Shown: piece after piece, positions 1 through 7,401 of the stretch
How positions within the stretch are numbered: position 1 is the first letter of the stretch
How the letters are laid out: each line of letters starts with the position of its first letter
NCBI GenBank assembly: GCA_944389065.1
Contig: CALXKZ010000028.1
Location: forward strand, 1-64,000
Length of the DNA stretch: 64,000 nucleotides
Source: an uncultured Spirochaetaceae bacterium
GTDB taxonomy: Bacteria; Spirochaetota; Spirochaetia; Sphaerochaetales; Sphaerochaetaceae
Direction: 5' to 3'
The notes under the pieces: model-generated
The model's input: the letters and a program-made list of their open reading frames with translations, nothing else
Told to the model about the DNA's origin: nothing
Databases searched by the model: none
Program-made: the position numbers and the translations under genes

Positions 1-259
1 TTGCTTTGAGTGGAGCTGATCGGGATCGAAACGATTATGGGTATTTTGCACGATTTATAGCTGGTATTCACAATTGGTAGCAGGTTGGGTATCAACTCTG
101 GATACCGTAATAACGAGAAAGCTGAGATAATAGCCAGTAAGGAGTGCAAAGCTTATTATTGCATAAAATGATCGGGAATGATAATTTATAGCAAAAGACA
201 GTAATAGATGGCAAATAATTCATTCTTATAAAAAGAATTATTAGCGTTTTGACATCGTG
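1..259. other. Intergenic sequence, no gene seen
   Basis: AT-rich stretch without a convincing reading frame. Around 212-240 it holds an 8-base inverted repeat (AATAATTC facing GAATTATT). It ends where tRNA-like sequence begins. It may be the decayed end of an integrated element, but nothing here proves that. Confidence 0.4.
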
Positions 260-293
260 GAAGTCGCCAGTTCAATCCTGGCATCGCCCACTA
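260..293 (+). pseudogene. 3' fragment of a tRNA gene (possible attachment site)
   Basis: The segment reads as the T arm (GCCAG, loop TTCAATC, CTGGC) followed by an acceptor 3' strand ATCGCCCA and CTA. A full tRNA would need a TGGGCGAT-like 5' acceptor strand about 75 nt upstream. That strand and the D and anticodon arms are absent. A tRNA 3' end without its 5' half is what remains when an element integrates into a tRNA gene. The isoacceptor cannot be fixed because the anticodon is missing. A native-looking terminator follows directly. Confidence 0.6.
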
Positions 294-332
294 AGGCTTA
301 TTCTATTCCAGATAAGGAGTCGGATGAGCCTT
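293..332 (+). terminator. Intrinsic terminator after the tRNA fragment
   Basis: AAGGCTTATTC pairs with GGATGAGCCTT (11 bp, two G.U pairs), followed by a run of six T. It sits immediately after the tRNA 3' end, so the copied segment seems to include the tRNA terminator. Confidence 0.6.
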
Positions 333-364
333 TTTTCTTTGCCAGGTACCCTTGAAAACAGTGG

Positions 365-386
365 TGGGCACTAAAATGGGCACTAA
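365..386. repeat. Tandem 10-mer TGGGCACTAA x2
   Basis: TGGGCACTAA occurs at 365-374 and 377-386, separated by AA. It lies about 75 bp after a tRNA 3' end that itself contains GCCCACTAA. It could be an integrase core or arm-type site, or a remnant of an integrase C-terminus. No integrase gene is present to support either. Confidence 0.35.
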
Positions 387-505
387 TTGTGAAACCATAA
401 TTGTTTATATTGGTGATTATCTCTTTTTTCTGTAAAATAATGCTATCGGATAATTGAGAGAATCTGGATCTTGAATGGTATAGAAGCAAGGAGCAGGCAA
501 AGCGA

Positions 506-1273
506 ATGTATTCAATGGAAATAGTTGAAGAATGCCGTAGCAGAAAAGAAGCAATCTCAGAGAAACGGCCATTCTCCGATTCTTTTACTCTCAGTCAGAT
601 TAAGGACTTCTACAGAGTTCCGAATGTATGGAGCTCCAATGCTATTGAAGGTAATACCCTTACAGAGGATGAAACTGCAATAATCCTCCGAGATGGTGTT
701 ACTGTAGGGCAGCATACTCTCGGAGAGATGTTTGAAGCTATCGGTGGTGGAAAGGCTTATGATTTCATGTTCACCCTTCTCGGATCAAAGACAATAACTA
801 AAGATGATATCTTCAATTTCCATGAGTTTGTGACATTCGGACAGCCGGAATTGCAGCCAGGAAAGCTCAGAGATGTTGATGTGATTATTACAGGTCTTGA
901 TGAAAGCCTGCCATCATATCAGGAAATTCCTGCATTGTTTGATGAATTTGCAGAATGGCTCTCTGAAAATGAAAGCAAATACGATCCTGTTGTCTTTGCC
1001 AGCGAAGCTCATGCAAGGCTTGTATCGATACATCCATTCAGAGATGGTAATGGAAGAGTATCAAGACTAGTGATGAACACAATCCTTCTTCAGCATTGCT
1101 ATTTGCCAGTCTCTATTCCGCCGGTTTTCAGACATGACTATATTTCTGCCTTGCAGAGTTATCGGCTTGGGAAAGGAAAACTGGACAGCTTCATTGATTT
1201 CATTGCAAAGACAGAATTGCAGACTCAGAAGGATTTCATGAGGCTTCTCAGAATTCCTTTTGATAAGAAATAG
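506..1273 (+). CDS. Fic-domain protein (AMP transferase family)
   Basis: 255 residues. The Fic catalytic motif HPFRDGNGR is intact at residues 176-184, so the protein probably transfers AMP, or less often another phospho-group, to a hydroxyl on a target protein. Residues 44-49 (SNAIEG) match the inhibitory (S/T)xxxE(G/N) motif. Here it lies in the N-terminal half, making this a class II, self-inhibited Fic protein. The start at 506 has AAGGAG 12 nt upstream; an ATG at 515 is an alternative. It converges on and overlaps the XRE gene by 26 bp. The target is unknown. Confidence 0.85.
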   Translation: MYSMEIVEECRSRKEAISEKRPFSDSFTLSQIKDFYRVPNVWSSNAIEGNTLTEDETAIILRDGVTVGQHTLGEMFEAIGGGKAYDFMFTLLGSKTITKDDIFNFHEFVTFGQPELQPGKLRDVDVIITGLDESLPSYQEIPALFDEFAEWLSENESKYDPVVFASEAHARLVSIHPFRDGNGRVSRLVMNTILLQHCYLPVSIPPVFRHDYISALQSYRLGKGKLDSFIDFIAKTELQTQKDFMRLLRIPFDKK

Positions 1274-1523
1274 GGGGGGGTAAAATGTGTAAAATTATTT
1301 CAATCTTATCTGTATTGCTGATAGGCTTCCTGTCATTTTCAAAATCGTTGATTGACTCTGCTGTTGTTCCAAGTATTCCAGCAAGTTCAGCTTGTGTCAT
1401 TCCTTTCAGTTTGCGATAGAATCGGAGAGTTCTGCCAGGAGTATCTTTTGCAGCCTGCTCCTTGTACCAATCCATATCCTCAACATCCATCATGTCATCA
1501 GACTTGGTTTCTTTGTTATCCAT
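1248..1523 (-). CDS. XRE-family helix-turn-helix regulator
   Basis: 91 residues. The helix-turn-helix spans about residues 40-69 (MTQAELAGILGTTAESINDFENDR region), typical of Cro/C1-type DNA-binding proteins and antitoxins. It starts 9 bp after the YhcG-type nuclease gene on the same strand, so the two are likely cotranscribed, and the regulator may control its own operon. The C-terminal tail (ILPPPISYQKEF) runs through an eight-G homopolymer at 1274-1281 and into the Fic gene on the other strand. The natural C-terminus may therefore differ if the homopolymer length is wrong. Confidence 0.75.
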   Translation of the reverse strand: MDNKETKSDDMMDVEDMDWYKEQAAKDTPGRTLRFYRKLKGMTQAELAGILGTTAESINDFENDRKPISNTDKIEIILHILPPPISYQKEF

Positions 1524-1532
1524 CGCTGTGAC

Positions 1533-2570
1533 TTACTCCTTATCCTTCTCTTCCCAATCCTCAATGAAGGATTGAACTTCTTCTTCCAGTGCTTCCTTAT
1601 CAGGGAGATAGAGAACATATTTTGAAGCGAAGATTCTGTTTTCAAGTCCTCCGAGGACATACTCAATCTTCGCTGAGGGCTTATCAGTGCAGAGAATGAT
1701 TCCAATTGGATCATTATCATCAGGATCATTAACCTCAGCCTTATAGTAATTGAGGTACATATTAAGCTGGCCAACAGCAGCAGGCAGGAGCTTTATTGTC
1801 TTCAGCTCGATTATTACATAAGCCCGGAGAATCTTGTTGTAGAAGACCATATCTGCGTAGTAGTGCTCATTGCCGAATGTTATTCTCTGCTGCCTTCCAA
1901 CGAACATGAAGCCTTTGCCAAGCTCCAAGAGGAATTTCTCAATATGATTGATCAAAGCATCCTCAAGATCAGCTTCCATCACTGGCTTGTTCTCAGGAAG
2001 TCCTACAAACTCAAAAACATAAGGGTCTTTGAGAATATCCTCTGGCTTTTCTATTTCCTGTCCTTTTTCTGCAATCCTTTTGACTTCTTCCTTGTTCTCT
2101 TTTCCCCGAGAGAGCAGGAGGCGTTCATAGAGTGATGAATCAAGTTGCCTTTTCAGTTCTCTTACAGACCATTTTGAAGCAATATATTCCTTCTCATAGA
2201 AGTTGCGTTTGTTATTATCAGATATTGTTAGAAGCTCACAGTAATGCGACCAACTCAATTTAACAGACAGTGTCTGTTGATTTGGATAGGCAAGGAATAG
2301 ACGGCGCATGAACTGAAGATTTGAAATAGAAAAGCCATTTCCAAGTTCTGCCTTAAGACGCTTTGATATATGCTTCAGTGTCTGCTCTCCATATTGTGCT
2401 CTTTCCTGATTCTTCTGCTCATCCTCAACAATGAGTCTCCCGATATTCCAGTAAGCTGAAAGCATCTCAGTATTGACGCTACGTACAATGTTTTTACGAG
2501 AGGTGATGATTATCTCCTTGATGCTTTCTATAAGGCTGCTTTCATTCACTGTGATATCGACTTTTTCCAT
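1533..2570 (-). CDS. YhcG-type PD-(D/E)XK nuclease (DUF1016)
   Basis: 345 residues, usual length for the family. The N-terminal DUF1016 helical domain includes LSAYWNIGRLI at about residues 38-48. The C-terminal nuclease fold carries D240, then E255-L-K257, and Q268, the PD-(D/E)XK active-site layout. YhcG-like proteins are scattered accessory genes often found near restriction or toxin-antitoxin loci; their biological substrate is not settled. Here it leads a two-gene operon with an XRE regulator and faces a Fic gene, next to a tRNA fragment, which suggests an island or defence context (inference). Confidence 0.85.
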   Translation of the reverse strand: MEKVDITVNESSLIESIKEIIITSRKNIVRSVNTEMLSAYWNIGRLIVEDEQKNQERAQYGEQTLKHISKRLKAELGNGFSISNLQFMRRLFLAYPNQQTLSVKLSWSHYCELLTISDNNKRNFYEKEYIASKWSVRELKRQLDSSLYERLLLSRGKENKEEVKRIAEKGQEIEKPEDILKDPYVFEFVGLPENKPVMEADLEDALINHIEKFLLELGKGFMFVGRQQRITFGNEHYYADMVFYNKILRAYVIIELKTIKLLPAAVGQLNMYLNYYKAEVNDPDDNDPIGIILCTDKPSAKIEYVLGGLENRIFASKYVLYLPDKEALEEEVQSFIEDWEEKDKE

Positions 2571-2864
2571 CCTGAATCTCCTGCCTATAATTTCACGTGG
2601 TAGCCTACAGACTATGCAAGGAGCACTATTTCAGGAACTATGAAGTGCCCTCTGTAGAGTCGTCCCAAATTACCAAGATATGGTTTCCCATACCTTCCAT
2701 GATTTTCCATGCGTGTCTGTGTGAAATAGGAGAGCGAAACTGCTAAACAGGCATAGCAGGTTCCGATCTGTATGCAAAGAGGCAAGAGATAGGGATTGTA
2801 TTTTATTCAGTAAAGGTGGCAGGATTGCTGATAAATAAGAAAAATACTATGGGAGCAGTGGAGC

Positions 2865-3314
2865 ATGAAGATATATGAAGTTGCAGATCGATCTCCTGAG
2901 CTGATAGAAGCTCTTATCTCAGTATGGGAATCATCTGTAAGGGCTACGCATCTTTTCCTTTCAGGATCTGAGATACTGAATATAAGGAAGTATGTGCCAG
3001 AGGCAGTGAGAGAAGTGGAGCATCTTATCGTTGCCGATGATGAGAGTGGCTCTCCTGTTGCCTTTATGGGTATTGATAACGGTTCGGTTGAGATGCTGTT
3101 CATACAGGCGGAAGAACGTGGGAAGGGTCTTGGCAGACAGCTTATGGAGAAGGGGATCAGGGATTATTCTGTCAACCGTCTTGCAGTAAATGAGCAGAAT
3201 CCTCAGGCAAAAGGATTCTATGAGCATATGGGATTCAGGGTTTACAGACGTACAGAACTGGATGAGCAAGGCAATCCTTATCCTCTTCTCTATATGAAGC
3301 TTTCTGATCTCTGA
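2865..3314 (+). CDS. GNAT-family N-acetyltransferase
   Basis: 149 residues, a single GNAT domain. The acetyl-CoA pyrophosphate loop is seen as ERGKGLGRQLM around residues 84-94. The closing motif NPQAKGFYEHMGF lies near residues 108-120. It transfers an acetyl group from acetyl-CoA to an amine that cannot be named from sequence. A weak GTGGAGC ribosome site precedes the ATG. It is separated from the accessory block upstream by 294 bp in which I see no gene, and is followed by the pyrG promoter. Confidence 0.85.
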   Translation: MKIYEVADRSPELIEALISVWESSVRATHLFLSGSEILNIRKYVPEAVREVEHLIVADDESGSPVAFMGIDNGSVEMLFIQAEERGKGLGRQLMEKGIRDYSVNRLAVNEQNPQAKGFYEHMGFRVYRRTELDEQGNPYPLLYMKLSDL

Positions 3315-3349
3315 TATTGAAAATAGTTTCTTTTTCCATTGCCAATCAG

Positions 3350-3379
3350 TTGAGAAGGGAATCGATAAAGCAATATAAT
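3350..3379 (+). promoter_or_regulatory. pyrG promoter
   Basis: TTGAGA (3350-3355), 18 bp, TATAAT (3374-3379). Expected transcript start is near 3386, four bases before the leader hairpin begins. Confidence 0.65.
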
Positions 3380-3389
3380 GGCAACCAGT

Positions 3390-3435
3390 TGGACAAGGAC
3401 GTCTATCTCTGAAGGGGTAGGTGTCCTTTTTCTTT
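3390..3435 (+). promoter_or_regulatory. pyrG leader attenuator with ANTAR-like hexaloop hairpin
   Basis: Terminator form: 3395-3406 pairs with 3417-3428 (12 bp with three wobbles), followed by TTTTTCTTTTTC. Competing form: TGGAC (3390-3394) pairs with GTCTA (3401-3405), closing the hexaloop AAGGAC (3395-3400). The hexaloop hairpin uses the 5' arm of the terminator, so only one fold can exist. Loop positions 1 (A) and 4 (G) match the ANTAR-target rule. The same hexaloop occurs in the glutamate synthase leader. Confidence 0.6.
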
Positions 3436-3449
3436 TTCTGGAGGTGCGT

Positions 3450-5048
3450 ATGAATCGGAAATACATATTCGTTACAGGTGGTGTTGTATCAGGGCTCGGC
3501 AAGGGCGTAAGTGCTGCCAGCCTAGGACTGCTCTTGAAGCAGAGAGGGCTGAAGGTGGCTGCCCAGAAGCTTGATCCCTATCTCAATGTCGATCCTGGAA
3601 CGATGAGTCCTTATCAGCATGGGGAGGTCTTTGTTACAGAGGATGGAGCTGAGACAGATCTGGATCTGGGACACTATGAGAGGTTCATCGATGAAAACCT
3701 GAACAGAAAATCCAATCTGACAAGCGGCAAGGTATTCTGGAATATCCTGACAAGGGAAAGGAGGGGAGAGTACCTTGGCAGGACTGTCCAGATAATCCCT
3801 CATGTCACGGATGAGATAAAGTCCGCTATATACTCTGTGGGGGAGATGACAGGAGCGGATGTAGTGATTACCGAGATCGGCGGAACGATCGGGGATATCG
3901 AGAGCCAGCCTTTTCTGGAAGCCCTCAGGCAGCTGCGGACTGAGGTCGGGACAGAGAACTCGATGTTCATCCATGTTGTCCTTGTTCCATATCTTGCCTG
4001 CAGCGGGGAATACAAGACCAAGCCAAGCCAGCACTCTGTGCATGAGCTGCAGGGGATGGGAATTATGCCGGACTGCATAATCGCACGCTCGGATAAGACT
4101 CTGGATGATGAGATTCTTACGAAGATCGCGATGTTCTGCAATGTCGGAAGGCGCGCTGTGATAGGCAATGAGAATATGGCTCCGATCTATGCCCTCCCGT
4201 TGCTTCTCCATGAACGTGGGTTCGATGACTATGTCGTATCAAGGCTATCTCTGGAATGCAGAGAGTGTGATCTCAGAGCCTGGAGAGAGGCAGTTGACCG
4301 CATGGCAAAGCCAAAGGATCGCAAGGTCAGAATCGCAATATGCGGCAAATATGTGAAGCTGCATGACGCCTATCTCTCGATCAATGAAGCTCTGTACCAC
4401 GCCGCCAGCAGCAATGAGGCGGAGCTCGAGCTGCTGTTCGTTGATACAGAGGATGTTGAGAAGACCGGACCTGATAAGCTTCTTGCTGATGCTGATGGCA
4501 TACTTGTCCCCGGCGGATTCGGAGCAAGGGGCATTGAAGGAATGATACAATGCGCACGCTATGCACGGGAGCATGATGTCCCATATTTAGGGATATGCCT
4601 TGGAATGCAGATTGCTGTGATTGAGGCTGCTAGATCCCTAGCAGGCCTTGAGAGCGCCAATTCAAGGGAATTCGATCCGGATGGAGATGAATGCGTAATC
4701 GATCTTATGGATGAGCAGCGCAATATCACGTCAAAGGGTGGAACAATGCGTCTCGGGGCATATCCTTGTGAGATACGACGGGGAACACTTCTCCATGGAC
4801 TTTATGGGCAGGGCTCCATTCAGGAGAGGCATAGGCATCGCTATGAGGTATCTCCTGTATTCCGTGATAGAATTGCCAGCGCCCGGATAGTCTTCAGCGG
4901 AATGAGTCCTGATGGAAAGCTGGTTGAGGCAATGGAGAATCCCTCATGCCGCTTCTTTGCAGGTGTCCAGTTCCATCCTGAATTCAAGAGCCGTCCGAAC
5001 AGAGTCCATCCATTATTCGATGGATTCATCAAAGCTGCTTTGCAGTAA
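3450..5048 (+). CDS. pyrG: CTP synthase
   Basis: 532 residues. It makes CTP from UTP, ATP and glutamine in the cytosol. The N-terminal synthase domain opens with the nucleotide loop FVTGGVVSGLGKG. The C-terminal class I glutaminase domain has GICLGMQ with catalytic Cys at about residue 383 and the His/Glu pair in FHPEF near residue 515. I chose the ATG at 3450, which has TGGAGGTG just upstream and gives the conserved N-terminus. The longer frame from 3378 starts before the likely transcript start and runs through the leader terminator. Its leader resembles those of the glutamine genes. Confidence 0.97.
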   Translation: MNRKYIFVTGGVVSGLGKGVSAASLGLLLKQRGLKVAAQKLDPYLNVDPGTMSPYQHGEVFVTEDGAETDLDLGHYERFIDENLNRKSNLTSGKVFWNILTRERRGEYLGRTVQIIPHVTDEIKSAIYSVGEMTGADVVITEIGGTIGDIESQPFLEALRQLRTEVGTENSMFIHVVLVPYLACSGEYKTKPSQHSVHELQGMGIMPDCIIARSDKTLDDEILTKIAMFCNVGRRAVIGNENMAPIYALPLLLHERGFDDYVVSRLSLECRECDLRAWREAVDRMAKPKDRKVRIAICGKYVKLHDAYLSINEALYHAASSNEAELELLFVDTEDVEKTGPDKLLADADGILVPGGFGARGIEGMIQCARYAREHDVPYLGICLGMQIAVIEAARSLAGLESANSREFDPDGDECVIDLMDEQRNITSKGGTMRLGAYPCEIRRGTLLHGLYGQGSIQERHRHRYEVSPVFRDRIASARIVFSGMSPDGKLVEAMENPSCRFFAGVQFHPEFKSRPNRVHPLFDGFIKAALQ

Positions 5049-5052
5049 GATT

Positions 5053-5083
5053 AGGCAGGCCTGTATCATTATACAGCCTGCCT
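5053..5083. terminator. Hairpin terminator between pyrG and asnB
   Basis: AGGCAGG plus CTGTAT pairs with ATACAG plus CCTGCCT around a CATT loop, with one bulged C. It lies between two convergent genes and likely ends both transcripts. The T tract is short on the plus strand and absent on the minus strand. Confidence 0.7.
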
Positions 5084-5088
5084 TTGCT

Positions 5089-6675
5089 TCATTCTCCGCT
5101 TTTGCCATAGTTCGAAAGAACTCTGGCAGAAGGATCGGAGACATTGCATCCTGGCCAGCTGCTGTTAGGCATCCAGAAACCGGGAATCATTCTGTATTGC
5201 CTAGGATAGAAGCTTTCGAATATCTCTCTGTAGAGAAGGGACTCGGGCGTGAATGGCCTGCCGTTTTCCGGATACTTCCTGTATTCTGCTTCCAGATCCC
5301 TGCCTTGGTATTTCTCCTCAGCATATTTCTTAAGATCATCAACCATACTGTGGCCTACAGCATCACTGAAAGCGGCTTTCTCCCTCCAAAGGATATCATC
5401 AGGGAGCCAGCCCCCATTCTCGAAGGCCTTGCGAAGAAGATATTTCCCATGTCCGTAGCGGTTCATCTTCATCTCGGGATCAATTGAGAGAACATAGGAT
5501 GCGAAGTCAAGATCTCCGAAAGGCACCCTTGCCTCAATGCTGTTATCAGCAATGCACCTGTCAGCTCTAAGCACATCGTATGCATAAAGCTCATGGACGC
5601 GTTTCTTGCTCTCCTTCTCGAATTCCTCGGGATTCGGGGCGAAATCCGTGTATTTGTATCCGAAGAGCTCATCGGATACCTCTCCTGTAAGAAGCACCCT
5701 TATATCCGTATGCTCATGTATGTATCTGCAGAGCAGGAACATGCCTATGCTTGCGCGTATGGTTGTTATGTCGTATGTTGCCAGAGCGTTTATGACTTCA
5801 GGAAGGATGTTTATCACATCTTCTTCAGTCATTGTTACGTTCGTATGGATCGAGTCAAGGAATTCTGCTGTCTGCTCTGCATATTTTGAATCTATCGGAT
5901 CCTTGTCCATGCCGATGGAGAACGTGCGGATCGGCTTTCCGAGAGATCTTGAAGCAATGGAACATACAAGAGAGCTGTCCAGCCCCCCTGAGAGGAGGAA
6001 TGCGACAGGTGTGTCGGAATCAAGCCGCTTCTCAACGGCTTTGATAAGCTTGGCTCTGATGTTCTCCGTTATCTCTTCCATTTTTCCATGGGTATACTCC
6101 TTCACTTCAGAGATATCCCTGTAGCAGATGAATTTCCCTCCTTTATAGTAGTGTCCTGGAGGAAATGGGATCACGTCGCTGCAGAATGGAGTGAGAAGGC
6201 ATGCCTCGCTTGCAAAGGCTATCTTACCATCCTTGTCATAGCCATAGAAAAGAGGGCGGATGCCTATAGGATCCCTTGCTGCGATGAACCCTTCTCTTTT
6301 GTCATAGATGACAGTCGCATACTCAGCATCAAGGAGTTCAAACATCCTTTCCCCGTATTTCTCATAGAGATACAGGACTGTCTCACAGTCTGAATCTGAA
6401 TGGAAGATATAACCTTCATTCTCGAGCTGTTTCCGGATATTCCGGAAACCATAGATTTCTCCGTTTGTTATGCTATACATTCCTTTATATTCAAAAGGCT
6501 GCATCCCTCTTTCATCGGTGCCCATTATCGAGAGTCTCTGGAATGCTAGGAACAGATTCCTTTCAGGAGATAATATCCTCTGTGAATCCGGTCCTCTTCT
6601 TACTGTCCGTTCAAGGATCGCCCTGATCTGCGGAAGCCCTATAGCACTTCCACTGTAAGCAAATACTGTGCACAT
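5089..6675 (-). CDS. asnB: Asparagine synthetase B (glutamine-hydrolysing)
   Basis: 528 residues. Class II glutaminase domain with the nucleophile at Cys2, exposed once Met1 is removed. The synthetase domain has the ATP-pyrophosphatase motif SGGLDSS. It converts aspartate, glutamine and ATP to asparagine, glutamate, AMP and PPi. It is the last gene of the glutamate synthase operon, 8 bp after the GXGXG subunit gene, so asparagine production would be coexpressed with glutamate synthesis. Related class II synthetases amidate other substrates, but length and motifs fit AsnB. Confidence 0.88.
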   Translation of the reverse strand: MCTVFAYSGSAIGLPQIRAILERTVRRGPDSQRILSPERNLFLAFQRLSIMGTDERGMQPFEYKGMYSITNGEIYGFRNIRKQLENEGYIFHSDSDCETVLYLYEKYGERMFELLDAEYATVIYDKREGFIAARDPIGIRPLFYGYDKDGKIAFASEACLLTPFCSDVIPFPPGHYYKGGKFICYRDISEVKEYTHGKMEEITENIRAKLIKAVEKRLDSDTPVAFLLSGGLDSSLVCSIASRSLGKPIRTFSIGMDKDPIDSKYAEQTAEFLDSIHTNVTMTEEDVINILPEVINALATYDITTIRASIGMFLLCRYIHEHTDIRVLLTGEVSDELFGYKYTDFAPNPEEFEKESKKRVHELYAYDVLRADRCIADNSIEARVPFGDLDFASYVLSIDPEMKMNRYGHGKYLLRKAFENGGWLPDDILWREKAAFSDAVGHSMVDDLKKYAEEKYQGRDLEAEYRKYPENGRPFTPESLLYREIFESFYPRQYRMIPGFWMPNSSWPGCNVSDPSARVLSNYGKSGE

Positions 6676-6683
6676 AATCCACC

Positions 6684-7400
6684 TCAGACTGCAGCATAGA
6701 GCTGGCTGTATGTTTTTGATTTATCTGCCTCGATGGCGATGAAATCACCTTCAAGACAGCGCTCTTCCGGGATGGAGAACATCGATGCGAAGTCTTTGAT
6801 TATCGGACGGAGCATCTCTTCCTTCTCTTTCTCATCCACATTGCGCTTGATCAGCTTGTCAGAGAGATTCAGAGGTGGTTTGTCCGTTCTTAGATAGATT
6901 GTCCCTGCATACATTCCATTGCCGCAGAAGTATCCTGTGATGTCTCTTTCTTCATCGCCGAGCCCGAGAACTATGATGATACCGCCTGCAAGGTATTCCC
7001 CAAGGAATGATCCAGCCCTTCCTCCTATGACAAGGATGCTTTTCTTGTCTTCATATGCTTTCATATGGACACCTGCTCTGTATCCTGCATCACCGAGCAC
7101 ATAGACACGTCCTCCGCGCATACCATATGCAAGAGCATCTCCAGCAGAGCCTTTTATGGCAAGAAGACCCGCGTTCATCGTATCCGCAGCAGCATCCTGT
7201 GCATTGCCTTCGACATAGATCGAGCCCCCATCAAGATAGGAAGCAAGGGCATTGCCAGGAATACCTTTGACATGGAGTATTCCGCTTTTCATGCCGCATC
7301 CTATATATCTATCACCGAGGCAGCCCGTTATTGTGATCTCCTCATTCTCATGTTTTCTTATCTCTTCAAGTCCGTCTTTTCTGATATCGAATGTCTTCAT
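6684..7400 (-). CDS. Glutamate synthase GXGXG-domain subunit (GltB3-like)
   Basis: 238 residues from the chosen ATG at 7400, which has CAGGAGA 6 nt upstream and lies 1 nt after the stop of the previous gene. An in-frame ATG at 7415 would overlap that gene. The protein is one parallel beta-helix domain of repeated glycine turns (GCGMKSG, YGMRGGRVYVLGDAG, FCGNGMYAGTIYL). This corresponds to the C-terminal domain of bacterial GltB and to FwdC-type proteins. In the split archaeal-type enzyme it is structural, organising the tunnel between the amidotransferase and FMN sites. Confidence 0.88.
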   Translation of the reverse strand: MKTFDIRKDGLEEIRKHENEEITITGCLGDRYIGCGMKSGILHVKGIPGNALASYLDGGSIYVEGNAQDAAADTMNAGLLAIKGSAGDALAYGMRGGRVYVLGDAGYRAGVHMKAYEDKKSILVIGGRAGSFLGEYLAGGIIIVLGLGDEERDITGYFCGNGMYAGTIYLRTDKPPLNLSDKLIKRNVDEKEKEEMLRPIIKDFASMFSIPEERCLEGDFIAIEADKSKTYSQLYAAV

Positions 7401-7401
7401 T

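Noticed and set aside
355-420. C-terminal remnant of a tyrosine integrase
   Set aside because: The repeated GGGCACTA resembles sequence seen near integrase ends, but no frame carries integrase motifs, so only the repeat is reported.
3380-3392. Bacillus-like CTP-sensing slippage start for pyrG
   Set aside because: The predicted start region reads GGCAACCAG, without the GGG start followed by pyrimidine needed for that mechanism.
3378-3449. pyrG starting at 3378
   Set aside because: It would begin inside the -10 element and read through the leader terminator; the ATG at 3450 is conserved.
3522-4211. 229-codon open frame opposite pyrG
   Set aside because: Antisense shadow of CTP synthase.
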